Shown here in pieces: positions 43,857-51,809 of a DNA stretch of 64,000 nucleotides. The translations under genes and the position numbers were made by a program. Within the stretch, counting starts at the first letter, position 1; each line of letters starts with the position of its first letter. Under the pieces are notes generated by a model. The model had not been told where the DNA came from. It did no database searches and worked only from the letters and a program-made list of their open reading frames with translations. The stretch lies in NCBI GenBank assembly GCA_964559835.1, contig CAZLJE010000027.1, positions 1 to 64,000 of the forward strand, in the 5' to 3' direction. The stretch comes from DAISJI01 sp964559835. GTDB taxonomy: Bacteria; Acidobacteriota; Terriglobia; Terriglobales; Acidobacteriaceae.

Positions 43857-44147
43857 TTACCGCCGCATCTTCTTCGCGATCGGCTCAATCCTCTCGCGCG
43901 CTGTGCTGGCCCACTCCGCGCCCTTGTCGATCACGTCGCCCGCCTGGTCGGCGAAATCGTCGATCACCTCGCGCGCGTCTTCGTATTTGCGGCGAAGCTC
44001 GCGGCGCATCTGCTTGCCCGACTTCGGCGCGAACAGGAGTGCGGCCAGTGCTCCGGCGCCGAGTCCGATGAACAGGAACGTCAGCGCCATTGCGACGCCG
44101 CTGCGCTCCGAGGGCGAATAGTCACCAAAGTGCTCGTAATCAGTCAT
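43857..44147 (-). CDS. YtxH-domain small membrane protein
   Basis: 96 residues from the second methionine (MTDYEHFGDYSPSERSG). A single membrane segment, MALTFLFIGLGAGALAALLF, is followed by the family hallmark APKSGKQMRRELRRKYEDAR and a long amphipathic helix to the end (ADQAGDVIDKGAEWASTARE). YtxH proteins are linked to general stress in Firmicutes and are common elsewhere; their molecular action is not established. It follows the CBS-domain gene on the same strand with about 70 nt between. Confidence 0.82.
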   Translation of the reverse strand: MTDYEHFGDYSPSERSGVAMALTFLFIGLGAGALAALLFAPKSGKQMRRELRRKYEDAREVIDDFADQAGDVIDKGAEWASTARERIEPIAKKMRR

Positions 44148-44217
44148 ACGCATACCTCAGTCGTGAGATGCAGGACATCTGCTCTGGGACGCCGGGAGGA
44201 TTCTACTCCTTGCAGCA

Positions 44218-44859
44218 TCAACTCACGCGCCGCTTTCCCTTGCCTTCGTTGCGGAACGGAACCACTTTGGCCTGGCGGCGGCTCTCCTCTTTGACGTCGC
44301 GATTTGCGATGCCCTGGCCCTTTCTTGCACCGCTTCCGATCATGCGCGCGGTTCCGGTCTCGCCGCGCTCCATGTCCTGGCGTACGGCAGCGCGGTTCTT
44401 TTCGCTCTGCGCCGGTTTCGCTGCCGGACGAGCCGCAGGAGCTTGCTTCACCCCTTCCGACACTGATTCGAGCGCGTCGCCCGCAGTGTCTTCGCTTTGC
44501 TTGACGGCGATGTCGCCCAGCGAGAGCATTCCGACAAGTTTTCCGTCCTCGACGACCGGCAACCGGCGGATCTGGCGCCGCGCCATGATCTGGGCCGCTT
44601 CTTCCACGTCGTCGTCGGGTTCGATGGTCTCCAGTTTCTCGCTGATCACGTCTTCGGCCGTGCACTCGGACGCGTCTTTGCCGTCAGCGATGCACCGTAC
44701 GACGATGTCGCGGTCGGTCACAATGCCGACCAGCATCTCGTCGTCCAACACCGGGATCGCGCCGACGTTCTCGTCCCTCATCAGTACGGCAATCTCCTCC
44801 AACGTCGTGTCCGGCGTGGCATAAGCCACGTCGGCGGTCATGATGTCGCGGACTCTCAT
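44218..44859 (-). CDS. Two-CBS-domain protein with basic tail
   Basis: 213 residues from the ATG at 44859, preceded by GAGGGGG. Two CBS motifs occupy about residues 1-125: VRDIMTADVAYATPDTTLEE with GAIPVLDDEMLVGIVTDRDI, and ISEKLETIEPDDDVEEAAQI with RRLPVVEDGKLVGMLSLGDI. CBS pairs bind adenine nucleotides and gate attached enzymes or transporters; here none is attached. The C-terminal 85 residues are alanine/arginine-rich and probably disordered. It sits before the YtxH gene, suggesting a stress or osmotic role, which is inference. Confidence 0.88.
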   Translation of the reverse strand: MRVRDIMTADVAYATPDTTLEEIAVLMRDENVGAIPVLDDEMLVGIVTDRDIVVRCIADGKDASECTAEDVISEKLETIEPDDDVEEAAQIMARRQIRRLPVVEDGKLVGMLSLGDIAVKQSEDTAGDALESVSEGVKQAPAARPAAKPAQSEKNRAAVRQDMERGETGTARMIGSGARKGQGIANRDVKEESRRQAKVVPFRNEGKGKRRVS

Positions 44860-45023
44860 GGAAACCCCCTCTGGTCTCTCGAGAAACACTTCTCTGCCTC
44901 ATGTTTCTCATCGAGGTTAGAACGGTCCCGAAATGGGCGAGATGTCCCGTTGCCGAGTCGCTTTTTCTCGTCGAACTATCGGGTTAAGTGCTTAGAATCC
45001 AGTTTTGTGTGCTGGGAGAACGC

Positions 45024-45435
45024 ATGCTTCAACACGGAGTCGCGGAGACACGGAGAGAATTAATTTGTGGAGATCTGACCGGGACGATTATCGGGGCGGC
45101 GATCGAGGTCCATTCTGTGCTTGGTCCTGGGCTGCTCGAAAGTGCGTACGACGAATGTCTGTGCCAGGAACTGCACCTGCGCAACTTGGATTTCCGTCGA
45201 CAAGTCGAGTTGCCCGTTGAATATAAGGGTTTGAAGCTCGACTGTGGATTACCGAATCGACATCCTTGTCGCGGACCAGGTCGTGCTCGAGTTAAAAGCC
45301 GTCGAGCGGGTGCTCGCGGTTCACGAAGCCCAGCTCATTACGTACTTACGGCTCTCCGGAAAACATGTCGGCCTACTGATCAATTTTGGTGCCGCAGCGT
45401 TGAATCGAGGCGGTATTGTGCGAAGAGTTCTTTGA
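45024..45435 (+). pseudogene. GxxExxY (PDDEXK-fold) protein, frameshifted
   Basis: The first frame gives DLTGTIIGAAIEVHSVLGPG, LLESAYDECLCQELHLR and VELPVEYKGLKLDCG, the N-terminal two thirds of the GxxExxY family. A single extra T near 45247 shifts the frame. The rest, YRIDILVADQVVLELKAVER followed by VLAVHEAQLITYLRL and LLINFGA, continues in the other frame to 45435. The family has a PDDEXK nuclease-like core (the D...ELK is visible). The N-terminal residues before the domain are translated from the CGGAGACA repeat. The gene is bracketed by inverted copies of that repeat. Activity is doubtful unless the frameshift is a sequencing error. Confidence 0.8.
45033..45056 (+). repeat. CACGGAGA octamer array, left copy
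   Basis: CACGGAGT, CGCGGAGA, CACGGAGA. It forms the start of the GxxExxY reading frame and is inverted relative to 45437-45460. Confidence 0.75.
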
Positions 45436-45436
45436 T

Positions 45437-45460
45437 TCCGTGTCTCCGTGCCTCCGTGGT
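45437..45460 (-). repeat. TCCGTGTC octamer array, right copy
   Basis: TCCGTGTC, TCCGTGCC, TCCGTGGT, starting just past the GxxExxY stop. It is the inverted partner of 45033-45056. Confidence 0.75.
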
Positions 45461-45501
45461 GAGTTACTATGTGTCTGACAGGCGGCGTCCAGTACCCATT
45501 T

Positions 45502-45526
45502 ACCCCGGCTGACTACCGGGGTTTTC
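45502..45526 (+). terminator. Rho-independent terminator after the GxxExxY remnant
   Basis: ACCCCGG at 45502-45508 pairs with CCGGGGT at 45516-45522, loop of 7, followed by TTTCC. This is a standard GC hairpin with a short U-run. Confidence 0.7.
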
Positions 45527-45667
45527 CTTTGCCCGCCGGAGTTCCTGATTTCCAAATCCCTGCGATACAATCAAATGTTCGCCCTCGCGGGCTGACCAGT
45601 TAGGGCGTCCCTGCCCTGCGCGGCCCATCCGCCGCCGAAAGATCCCTGAAGGAGAAATCTCAGCATC

Positions 45668-46228
45668 ATGGCGATTCCAGCCACACAAATGCGTCCGGGA
45701 ATGGTGATCAAGCACAATAACGACCTGCACATGGTATTCAGCGTCGAGCACCGCACCCCCGGCAACCTCCGCGCCTTCATCCAGGCCAAGCTGCGCAACA
45801 TTCGTACCGGCGCGATGTTCGAGTACCGCTTCCGCTCCGGAGACGCCATCGACAAGGTCATGGTTGACGAAGTCGATATGGAGTACCTCTACAACGAGGG
45901 CGACAGCTACTACTTCATGAACACCGAGACGTATGAGCAGACCTATCTGTCAAAGGACATCCTTGGCGACGCGGTCGATTACCTCACTCCGAACCTGGGC
46001 ATAAAGGTAGAGTTCTTTGACGGGAAAGCCGTTGGTATCGAGTTGCCGCAGACCGTGACGCTGACCATCGTCGAGACCGAGCCGGGATTGAAGTCGGCGA
46101 CCGCTACCAACGTCACCAAGGCCGCCAAGACCGAGACCGGGCTCGTCGTCCAGGTGCCGCCGTTCATCAACGAAGGCGAGAAGATCCGGGTGGATACCAG
46201 TGAAGGGGCATATCTGTCCCGAGCATAA
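45668..46228 (+). CDS. efp: Elongation factor P
   Basis: 186 residues; ATG preceded by AAGGAGAAATCTC. It relieves ribosome stalling at proline runs. The three beta domains are recognisable: an N-terminal KOW-like domain (MAIPATQMRPGMVIKHNNDL), a middle OB fold with YYFMNTETYEQTYLSKDILG, and a C-terminal OB fold with TGLVVQVPPFINEGEKIRVD. The tip loop reads TPGNLRAF, placing Asn33 where E. coli has the modified Lys34 and other bacteria an arginine. So neither EpmA-type lysylation nor EarP-type rhamnosylation at this position is expected. Confidence 0.95.
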   Translation: MAIPATQMRPGMVIKHNNDLHMVFSVEHRTPGNLRAFIQAKLRNIRTGAMFEYRFRSGDAIDKVMVDEVDMEYLYNEGDSYYFMNTETYEQTYLSKDILGDAVDYLTPNLGIKVEFFDGKAVGIELPQTVTLTIVETEPGLKSATATNVTKAAKTETGLVVQVPPFINEGEKIRVDTSEGAYLSRA

Positions 46229-46231
46229 TCT

Positions 46232-46316
46232 ATTGGTGATTGACTGATTTGTGATTGGTGATTGATGGCGAAGAGCCCTTGGCAATCACAAATCACAAAT
46301 CACTAAATCACAAATG
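46232..46316. repeat. Inverted TGATTTG heptamer array
   Basis: TTGGTGATTGACTGATTTGTGATTGGTGATTG-type units (46233-46265) face CAATCAC, AAATCAC, AAATCAC, TAAATCAC units (about 46283-46313). The array fills the spacer between efp and the acylphosphatase gene. Confidence 0.8.
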
Positions 46317-46320
46317 CACC

Positions 46321-46626
46321 ATGACCGTCGCTCAAGAGAAACCCGCACTCCATACCCGCCGCTATATCGTGCGAGGCCGTGTGCAAGGTGTGGGTTTCCG
46401 CTGGTTCGTCGAGCGCGAGGCCAGCAAGTTGGGGATCACTGGCTGGGTGCGCAATAATTTCGACGGCTCGGTCGAGGTGCTCGCCACCGGGACGCGCGAG
46501 CAGCTCAACCAGCTTCGCCGTAAGTTGCAGGAAGGACCTCGCGCTGCCCGGGTGGATGAGGTGGACGAGAGCGAGGCCCGGCCCGTCGAAGGACTCAAGA
46601 CATTCCGTATCGAAGGAGCGTGGTGA
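46321..46626 (+). CDS. acyP: Acylphosphatase
   Basis: 101 residues from the ATG at 46321, immediately after the heptamer array. It hydrolyses carboxyl-phosphate bonds of acyl phosphates. The phosphate-binding loop GRVQGVGFRWFVEREA has the catalytic Arg27, and GWVRNNFDGSVEV carries the catalytic Asn45. Size and motifs are standard. Its stop overlaps the start codon of apt (TGATG), so the two are translationally coupled. Confidence 0.93.
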   Translation: MTVAQEKPALHTRRYIVRGRVQGVGFRWFVEREASKLGITGWVRNNFDGSVEVLATGTREQLNQLRRKLQEGPRAARVDEVDESEARPVEGLKTFRIEGAW

Positions 46627-47183
46627 TGCAGCAGCCCAAGGCAGTGGCAGGCAACGATTGCGATTTCCTGAAGTCGTACATCCGCGAGGTACCGGATTTC
46701 CCGAAGCCGGGCATCCTGTTTTACGACATCACCACGCTGCTGAAGGACAAGGTCGGCCTGGCAACGCTGACGGATTCGCTTGCGCAACGCTTCATCGTCG
46801 GACCGCGCGTCGATCTCGTGCTCGGCATCGAGGCCCGCGGCTTCATCTTCGGTCCCGCCCTGGCCTACCGCCTGAACGCCGGCTTTGTCCCCGTTCGCAA
46901 GCCTAAGAAGCTGCCTGCGCCCACTGCCAAGTGGACCTACGACCTCGAGTACGGCAGCGACACGCTCGAGATCCATAAGGACGCCATCCAGCCCGGCCAG
47001 AGCGTCATCATCGTGGACGACCTGCTCGCCACCGGCGGCACCGCCAAAGCCACCACCCAACTCGTCGAATCGCTCGGCGGCAAGGTCGCCAGCCTGGCCT
47101 TCATCGTCGAACTCGATTTCCTGAAAGGCCGCGACAAACTGGCCGGCTACGAGGTCGTCTCACTGCTGCATTACGACAAATAG
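46626..47183 (+). CDS. apt: Adenine phosphoribosyltransferase
   Basis: 185 residues from ATG 46626. It salvages adenine to AMP with PRPP. The N-terminal IREVPDFPKPGILFYDITTL and the active-site region GIEARGFIFGPALAY are typical of Apt; the PRPP motif VIIVDDLLATGGTA is intact. The gene overlaps acyP by one nucleotide. An adenosine-deaminase-like gene elsewhere in the window could act in the same salvage network, but the loci are unlinked. Confidence 0.95.
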   Translation: MQQPKAVAGNDCDFLKSYIREVPDFPKPGILFYDITTLLKDKVGLATLTDSLAQRFIVGPRVDLVLGIEARGFIFGPALAYRLNAGFVPVRKPKKLPAPTAKWTYDLEYGSDTLEIHKDAIQPGQSVIIVDDLLATGGTAKATTQLVESLGGKVASLAFIVELDFLKGRDKLAGYEVVSLLHYDK

Positions 47184-47185
47184 CG

Positions 47186-47262
47186 CAGGCTAAAGGTACA
47201 AGGCTCAAGGCCTGAAACGTGGGTTTCCCTGCGCCTTGAGCCTTGTGCCTTGCGCCTGCCTT
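47186..47262. repeat. Inverted CCTTGTG heptamer array
   Basis: AAGGTAC, AAGGCTC, AAGGCCT on the left (47203-47213 region) faces GCGCCTT, GAGCCTT, GTGCCTT, GCGCCTG on the right (about 47231-47258). Core CCTTG with a variable dinucleotide. The same word is at 60100-60135. Confidence 0.75.
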
Positions 47263-47368
47263 TGTATTTACAATCTCGATAACTCGACATATAGTTACCC
47301 AACTTCGGCAGAAGCGACACTGATCGAGTAGTGTCGCCCGCCTCGACATTCTCGACAGAAGGTTGCAA

Positions 47369-48739
47369 GTGGAATCTGCGATCGCGCCCAAGCAGGCCCT
47401 GACGTTGGAGGAAAGCCAACGGCAAATCAAGCAGCTCTCCGCGCTGTTCGACGCCACTCGCCTGCTCAACTCCACCCTCGACCTGGCCGAACTCTTGGAA
47501 CTCATCCTCAAGATCGCCCGCGAGCAGGTGGACGCAGACCGCGGCTCCGTCTTCCTCGTCGACAAAGAGCACCAGCAGATCTGGTCGATCGTCGCCCAGG
47601 GCTTGGAAAGCCAGGAGATTCGCCTTCCCATTGGCATGGGCGTCGCCGGATCGGTGGCGGCATCGGGTGACGTGCTGAATGTCGCCGACGCCTACACGCT
47701 CCCCATCTTTGATTCCAGTTTCGACAAGAAATTCGGCTATCGCACTCGCTCATTGCTGTGCCTTCCCATCCGTCATAAGAATGGCGAGATCGTCGGCGTC
47801 ATCCAGTTGCTCAACAAGCAGCCCAGCGGCGCCTTCACCCACGACGATCAGGAGTTTCTCGAGAACCTGTCCGGGCATATGGCGATGGCGCTCGAGAACG
47901 CGCGCCTCCACCGGGCTGCCCTGGAAAAGCAACGCATCGAGCGCGAGCTCGAGATGGCGCGCGGCATCCAGCGAAGCCTGCTTCCTGACGCACCGCCGAT
48001 CGTTCCCGGATACGAGCTCGCTGTCAGTAACCAGCCCTGTTATGAGGTCGGCGGAGACTACTACGATTTCCTCTCCTTAGGCCCGCAGACATTGCTGCTG
48101 GTCGTGGCCGACGTGGAAGGGAAAGGCGTAGCGTCGGCGATGGTGATGTCGAACCTCCAGGCGACGCTGCGCGCCCTCGTCACGCACCTGCATTCGCTCG
48201 AAGTGCTGGCACTGTCGTTGAACGAGATGATCTTCAACGACACCAAGTCCCGCAAATTCCTCAGCGTCTTCATGGGCCTGCTCGATACGCGCCGCAACGG
48301 CCTGCACTACATCAATGCAGGGCACGTTCCGCCCATCGTGGTCGACGGTAAGAGCGGCGAATATCGATTGCTCCAGGAAGGCGGAACGGTCGTCGGACTT
48401 TTCCCCGACGCTGAATATTCGCGCGGCTCCTGCAAATTGCAGCCGGGCGACATCTTCGTCGCCTGCACCGACGGCATCACCGAACCCTGCGATCTCAACG
48501 AGGAAGAATATGGCACGGAGCGCCTGGCGGAATGCGTCTCGCGCAACCGGCACAAGGCGGCGCAGGAGATCATCGACTGCGTACTGACCGAACTCGAGGA
48601 GTTCGCCCGCGGCGGCGTTCACATCGACGACAAGGTCCTGATGGTGATGAAGGTCGTCGAGGGTGGCATCGATACAGCAAAGATCCGCAAGATGCACGAC
48701 CCCGCGAAGATCCAGCGCACCGATGACGGAGCAAATTAA
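47369..48739 (+). CDS. GAF-SpoIIE (PP2C-type) phosphatase
   Basis: About 456 residues from GTG 47369 (TTG 47363 is closer to AGAAGG). An N-terminal coiled helix is followed by a GAF domain (residues about 35-190: ILKIAREQVDADRGSVFLVD, GVAGSVAASGDVLNVADAYT, LLCLPIRHKNGEIVGVIQLL). A linker helix (RIERELEMARGIQRSLLPDA) leads into the SpoIIE/RsbU phosphatase domain with its metal aspartates (CYEVGGDYYDF, VVADVEGKGVASAMVMS, GDIFVACTDGITE). Such proteins usually dephosphorylate an anti-anti-sigma factor. No RsbV/RsbW partner is nearby. Confidence 0.9.
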   Translation: MESAIAPKQALTLEESQRQIKQLSALFDATRLLNSTLDLAELLELILKIAREQVDADRGSVFLVDKEHQQIWSIVAQGLESQEIRLPIGMGVAGSVAASGDVLNVADAYTLPIFDSSFDKKFGYRTRSLLCLPIRHKNGEIVGVIQLLNKQPSGAFTHDDQEFLENLSGHMAMALENARLHRAALEKQRIERELEMARGIQRSLLPDAPPIVPGYELAVSNQPCYEVGGDYYDFLSLGPQTLLLVVADVEGKGVASAMVMSNLQATLRALVTHLHSLEVLALSLNEMIFNDTKSRKFLSVFMGLLDTRRNGLHYINAGHVPPIVVDGKSGEYRLLQEGGTVVGLFPDAEYSRGSCKLQPGDIFVACTDGITEPCDLNEEEYGTERLAECVSRNRHKAAQEIIDCVLTELEEFARGGVHIDDKVLMVMKVVEGGIDTAKIRKMHDPAKIQRTDDGAN

Positions 48740-48800
48740 TTAAGAATGACGGAGCAAATTAATTAAGAATGAAGAAGTCAGAATGAAGAATGAAACCAAA
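48723..48800. repeat. 23-bp tandem duplication followed by GAAGAAT array
   Basis: The segment beginning ATGACGGAGCAAATTAATTA is present twice in tandem with a period of 23 nt (48723-48745 and 48746-48768). The first copy contains the end and stop codon of the phosphatase gene. GAAGAAGTCAGAATGAAGAATG follows. The duplication shows recent local copying at the gene end. Confidence 0.8.
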
Positions 48801-48840
48801 ATGCGCCGATAAACTCGTTTGATCTAACGTACGAGACACG

Positions 48841-49236
48841 ATGAGAAAATGGGTCTGGTTCTTCCTATTCTTCTTCCTTCTCGGTGTCGTTCTCTTCATT
48901 TGGAAAGTAACAGTAGTGCAGTGGGATTTTGCAACCGGCTTTAAGGGATGGGCGGTCGTGAAGTTCAGCGACCCGACCTGCACAGGTGGCTCTAACCGGA
49001 TACTTGTGAACGAGCATGGGCAAGGTTGCGCCTCAATCGACCTTCCTTCGGGATGGTCGATTGATAGGTATTCATACGTTCTACAGGACGGAAAGAGACT
49101 GAGAATTCCAGCAGAGTCCGCAGGCGTATCGGTGTGGCCTCTCAGCTACAACCCAGAGCGCAAGACATATGTTTTGTTTGTAGGTACTCGTGAAGAACGT
49201 GATCGGAGTTGGCAATCTGAACCGAAGCCGTTCTAA
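48841..49236 (+). CDS. Membrane-anchored protein, DUF6843-like
   Basis: 131 residues. One N-terminal membrane segment, MRKWVWFFLFFFLLGVVLFI, is followed by an extracytoplasmic beta domain with FATGFKGWAVVKFSDPTCTG and VNEHGQGCASIDLPSGWSID. The GF-x-GW-x-x-V pattern recalls proteins annotated as DUF6843. A C-terminal tail RKTYVLFVGTREERDRSW ends the domain. Third-position GC is visibly lower than in the neighbours, which may mean recent arrival. No function is assigned. Confidence 0.6.
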   Translation: MRKWVWFFLFFFLLGVVLFIWKVTVVQWDFATGFKGWAVVKFSDPTCTGGSNRILVNEHGQGCASIDLPSGWSIDRYSYVLQDGKRLRIPAESAGVSVWPLSYNPERKTYVLFVGTREERDRSWQSEPKPF

Positions 49237-49253
49237 TGTGATTTCTTAATTGT

Positions 49254-49511
49254 TCACTTCTCCGAAGCGTAAATCGCCTCGTTCTGCTTCAGATATCCCT
49301 TCCGCCGGAACCAGTCCTCCATGTCCGACTTTAGCCGGTCCAGCGGCACGCGCGCCCCGATCTCCATCAGTCCGTCTGCGATCGGAAGCGTGTCGTCGAA
49401 GATCGGGTCGTTGGTGAAATTCCGCATGGCGAAATTGTCCAGCCACTTCAGCGGGGCAGGCTGACGAAAGCCATTGGCTTCGTATTCGATTCTTATTTTG
49501 CGGGCGAACAT
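49254..49511 (-). CDS. Small protein of unknown function
   Basis: 85 residues from the ATG at 49511 (MFARKIRIEYEANGFRQPAP); upstream frame is translated repeat. It is soluble, with an N-terminal beta strand and C-terminal helices (ADGLMEIGARVPLDRLKSDM, EDWFRRKGYLKQNEAIYASE). The pattern is protein-like, and the gene lies in the same orientation as the DUF4139 gene upstream across the array at 49519-49607. No domain recognised. Confidence 0.5.
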   Translation of the reverse strand: MFARKIRIEYEANGFRQPAPLKWLDNFAMRNFTNDPIFDDTLPIADGLMEIGARVPLDRLKSDMEDWFRRKGYLKQNEAIYASEK

Positions 49512-49518
49512 TGAAGAT

Positions 49519-49607
49519 AGTTTCAAGTTGTAAGTTGAAAGTTGCAAGTTGAAAACAGCTGGCGCATGACTCCAGACCGGTGAGCCATGCGCCATGAGCC
49601 ATGCGCC
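49519..49607. repeat. Two heptamer arrays: AAGTTG and GCCATGC types
   Basis: CAAGTTG, TAAGTTG, AAAGTTG, CAAGTTG, at about 49524-49551, are followed by GAGCCAT, GCGCCAT, GAGCCAT, GCGCCGG at about 49580-49607. Two unrelated words with the same period lie side by side. Confidence 0.8.
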
Positions 49608-49610
49608 GGT

Positions 49611-51113
49611 TTACCACGAATAATGCGCCGTATACGTGATCACCGCCTCGCCATCTGGCTGGATCGTTACCGGGAACTCGATCTGGTTCGCATCCAGCTT
49701 CCGGTACGTATGCGACTTGCTCGTGATCTGCCAGTTGCTCCAGCGATACAGATGCTCGACCGCCCGCACCGTGACCGCCGTCTTCTTGTGGTTTCGCAGG
49801 TGAATCTCGAACGACTCGTCGCAATTGTTATGCGCGCTGTCGACGTGATAGTTCGTCCGTTTGCGCTCGCCGACGACATCGAACGCATTCCCGGTGTACA
49901 GCCGGACCGTTTCGTCCGTCGGCGTGTGGTCGATCATGTTTTCGCCCGTGAATTGCAGCCGCCCTTCTTCGTCGCGGCGATAAAAGCGCATGCGTCCCTT
50001 CGGCAGCGCGATGCCCAGGTGGTTCGCCGCCGAGTTCTTGAACTCCTGCATCACCCAGACCTTCGGGTTCGACTGCGTGCCGTAGCTCGGATCGTTACGG
50101 ATGTTCTCGAACGACCATCCGCGGTACGCGCCCCAGTTGATGTTCGCGCCGTCGTACACGTACAGCTTCTGCGACTGCACGCCCGTGGAGCGCACGAACT
50201 CCACCTGCTTCATCTCGTGGTCGCGCAGCGTCACCGGGCGCGCCAGCGTGTACAGGTGGTATTCGTCGAACGAGCGCTCGCTCACGGCCGGGCGCATGAC
50301 TTCATCGGCAACCTTCATCGCCGCCATCGGCGCATTCATCGCGACTGCGCCGGGCAGGATCTTGTTCACGTCGCCCGCCATCAGCCGCACTTTCGCGTGG
50401 TCGAACGTCTTGCCGCTCTGGTTGTCGATGGTGATCCAGCCGATGAAGTCCAGCGTCTCTCCGTTCTCCGGCGCGACGACGTTGTAGTCCGCGTCCCACT
50501 TCATCCCGCCCGACACGTACGAAAGCTCCGCGTCGAACTTGCCCGGCTTATCGGTCGCAAGCTGCCAGTGCAGTGTCGGCTTCAGGATCGAATCGTTCGT
50601 CAGCGACGGGAATAGCGGCTGCCCGGGCAATCCGAATTGCAGGTGCCCGTCGACTTCGATGATCGGCTGCGCCGGCGGTGTGTACTGCTGGTAGGGATTG
50701 CTCGGGTTGTACACGCGCGGCACATACCCGCTGCGGATGATCTTCCCTTGAACGGTCTTGTCCTTATCGACGCGGAATTCGATCGTCTGCCCCTCGAATG
50801 CCGACAGCAGCAACTCCTGCGAGACCGGGTCGTTGCGAAAATTCTGCTCGTAGATCTGGAACTGCCGCTGCCCGCGAGGGTCGCGCAGGATCAGCGAGTC
50901 CGGTTCGAGCGACGCCGTCGTGTCGGTGAATCGGACATCGTTAACGCCGGCCTTCAGCTCCAGCGCCAGCGATTGCCGCACGACCGCGAAGTTCTGGTTG
51001 TAGATTGTGATCGCCGCATCGTCCGCGCCAGGCTGCGCTTCCTGCGCGGGGATGCCGGCGACCAGTGCGGCTGCCGCGATTAGTACAAGGGCAAACGTGA
51101 TAGCAAATTTCAT
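49611..51113 (-). CDS. Exported DUF4139-type protein
   Basis: 500 residues with a signal peptide (MKFAITFALVLIAAAALVAG). The rest is beta-rich: ITIYNQNFAVVRQSLALEL, VRFTDTTASLEPDSLILRD, then LSYVSGGMKWDADYNVVAPE and TLDFIGWITIDNQSGKTFDH, which match the DUF4139 region found in many exported proteins. The end of the protein has KKTAVTVRAVEHLYRWSNW, FPVTIQPDGEAVITYTAHY. Function is unknown; the family is often assumed to be structural or polysaccharide-linked. The 3' end abuts the GCCATGC array. Confidence 0.78.
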   Translation of the reverse strand: MKFAITFALVLIAAAALVAGIPAQEAQPGADDAAITIYNQNFAVVRQSLALELKAGVNDVRFTDTTASLEPDSLILRDPRGQRQFQIYEQNFRNDPVSQELLLSAFEGQTIEFRVDKDKTVQGKIIRSGYVPRVYNPSNPYQQYTPPAQPIIEVDGHLQFGLPGQPLFPSLTNDSILKPTLHWQLATDKPGKFDAELSYVSGGMKWDADYNVVAPENGETLDFIGWITIDNQSGKTFDHAKVRLMAGDVNKILPGAVAMNAPMAAMKVADEVMRPAVSERSFDEYHLYTLARPVTLRDHEMKQVEFVRSTGVQSQKLYVYDGANINWGAYRGWSFENIRNDPSYGTQSNPKVWVMQEFKNSAANHLGIALPKGRMRFYRRDEEGRLQFTGENMIDHTPTDETVRLYTGNAFDVVGERKRTNYHVDSAHNNCDESFEIHLRNHKKTAVTVRAVEHLYRWSNWQITSKSHTYRKLDANQIEFPVTIQPDGEAVITYTAHYSW

Positions 51114-51229
51114 CTGCGTTCTCCGTGTTCATGGGAAGAACGCGTACGCAGAGGGAACTTGCAGTTACGTTAGTAACGACAGAGAGGTCGTACGTGGTTC
51201 GTCGTAGGCGACAAGGGATTCAGATGCCA

Positions 51230-51262
51230 CTCCTTCGTGAGTACTTCGTGGCCTTCGTGTGA
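51230..51262. repeat. CTTCGTG array
   Basis: CTTCGTGAGTA, CTTCGTGGC, CTTCGTGTG: three units of 9-11 nt with core CTTCGTG. It is related to the CCTTTGTG arrays at 36860-36951 and 62571-62612. Confidence 0.6.
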
Positions 51263-51290
51263 ACGGCTTTTCCGACCTACGCCCTACCAC

Positions 51291-51695
51291 CTACGACTTA
51301 CCGTCTTTCGGGTCGAACTTCAGCGACACCGAGTTTATGCAGAACCGCACTCCCGTCGGCGGCGGTCCATCCGGGAAGACGTGACCCAGATGCGAGCCGC
51401 AGCGCGAGCACGTGACCTCGACCCGCCGCATGCCGAAGCTGGTGTCCTCGTGCGCGTCGAATACTTCTTCCGACAGCGGTTGGAAGAACGCCGGCCATCC
51501 ACATCCCGAGGCATACTTCGCATCCGACGCAAACAGCGGCTGGCCGCAGGCGCCGCACTTATAAGTACCCGGGTCTTCTTTTGATTCGTATTCGCCCGTA
51601 TACGCGCGCTCCGTGCCTTTCTCTCGCAACACGTGATACTGCTCGGGCGTGAGTTCTTTCTTCCACTCTTCTTCCGATTTCCTGATTTTCTCCAT
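51291..51695 (-). CDS. msrB: Peptide methionine-R-sulfoxide reductase
   Basis: 134 residues from the ATG at 51695. It reduces the R form of methionine sulfoxide in damaged proteins. Two zinc-binding CxxC pairs are present (CGACGQPLF and CSRCGSHLGH), the substrate pocket GCGWPAFFQPL is intact, and the catalytic cysteine lies in GVRFCINSVSL near the end. The usual second recycling cysteine around GCGWP is also a cysteine. Size is standard for a free-standing MsrB. It lies between two repeat arrays. Confidence 0.95.
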   Translation of the reverse strand: MEKIRKSEEEWKKELTPEQYHVLREKGTERAYTGEYESKEDPGTYKCGACGQPLFASDAKYASGCGWPAFFQPLSEEVFDAHEDTSFGMRRVEVTCSRCGSHLGHVFPDGPPPTGVRFCINSVSLKFDPKDGKS

Positions 51696-51780
51696 AAGAG
51701 TTAGAAGAACTTTCAACGCAAAGGTCGCAAGGGTTCGCAAAGGAAATCGGGCGTCCATTTCGAACGCCCGATTCAACTCG

Positions 51781-51807
51781 CAACTTACAACGTATAACTT
51801 ACAACTG
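51781..51807. repeat. Heptamer array, CAACTTA type
   Basis: CAACTTA, CAACGTA, TAACTTA, CAACTG. It is the same word as at 138-163. Just upstream, CGCAAAGGT, CGCAAGGGTT, CGCAAAGGA (about 51717-51745) form another short array. Confidence 0.7.
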
Positions 51808-51809
51808 CT

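Noticed and set aside
43857..44859. YtxH and CBS genes as part of a two-component or sigma-factor operon with the SpoIIE phosphatase
   Set aside because: They are several kilobases away on the other strand, and no anti-sigma or anti-anti-sigma gene is present.
48723..48768. Target-site duplication of an insertion sequence
   Set aside because: The two copies are directly adjacent with nothing between them and no transposase gene.
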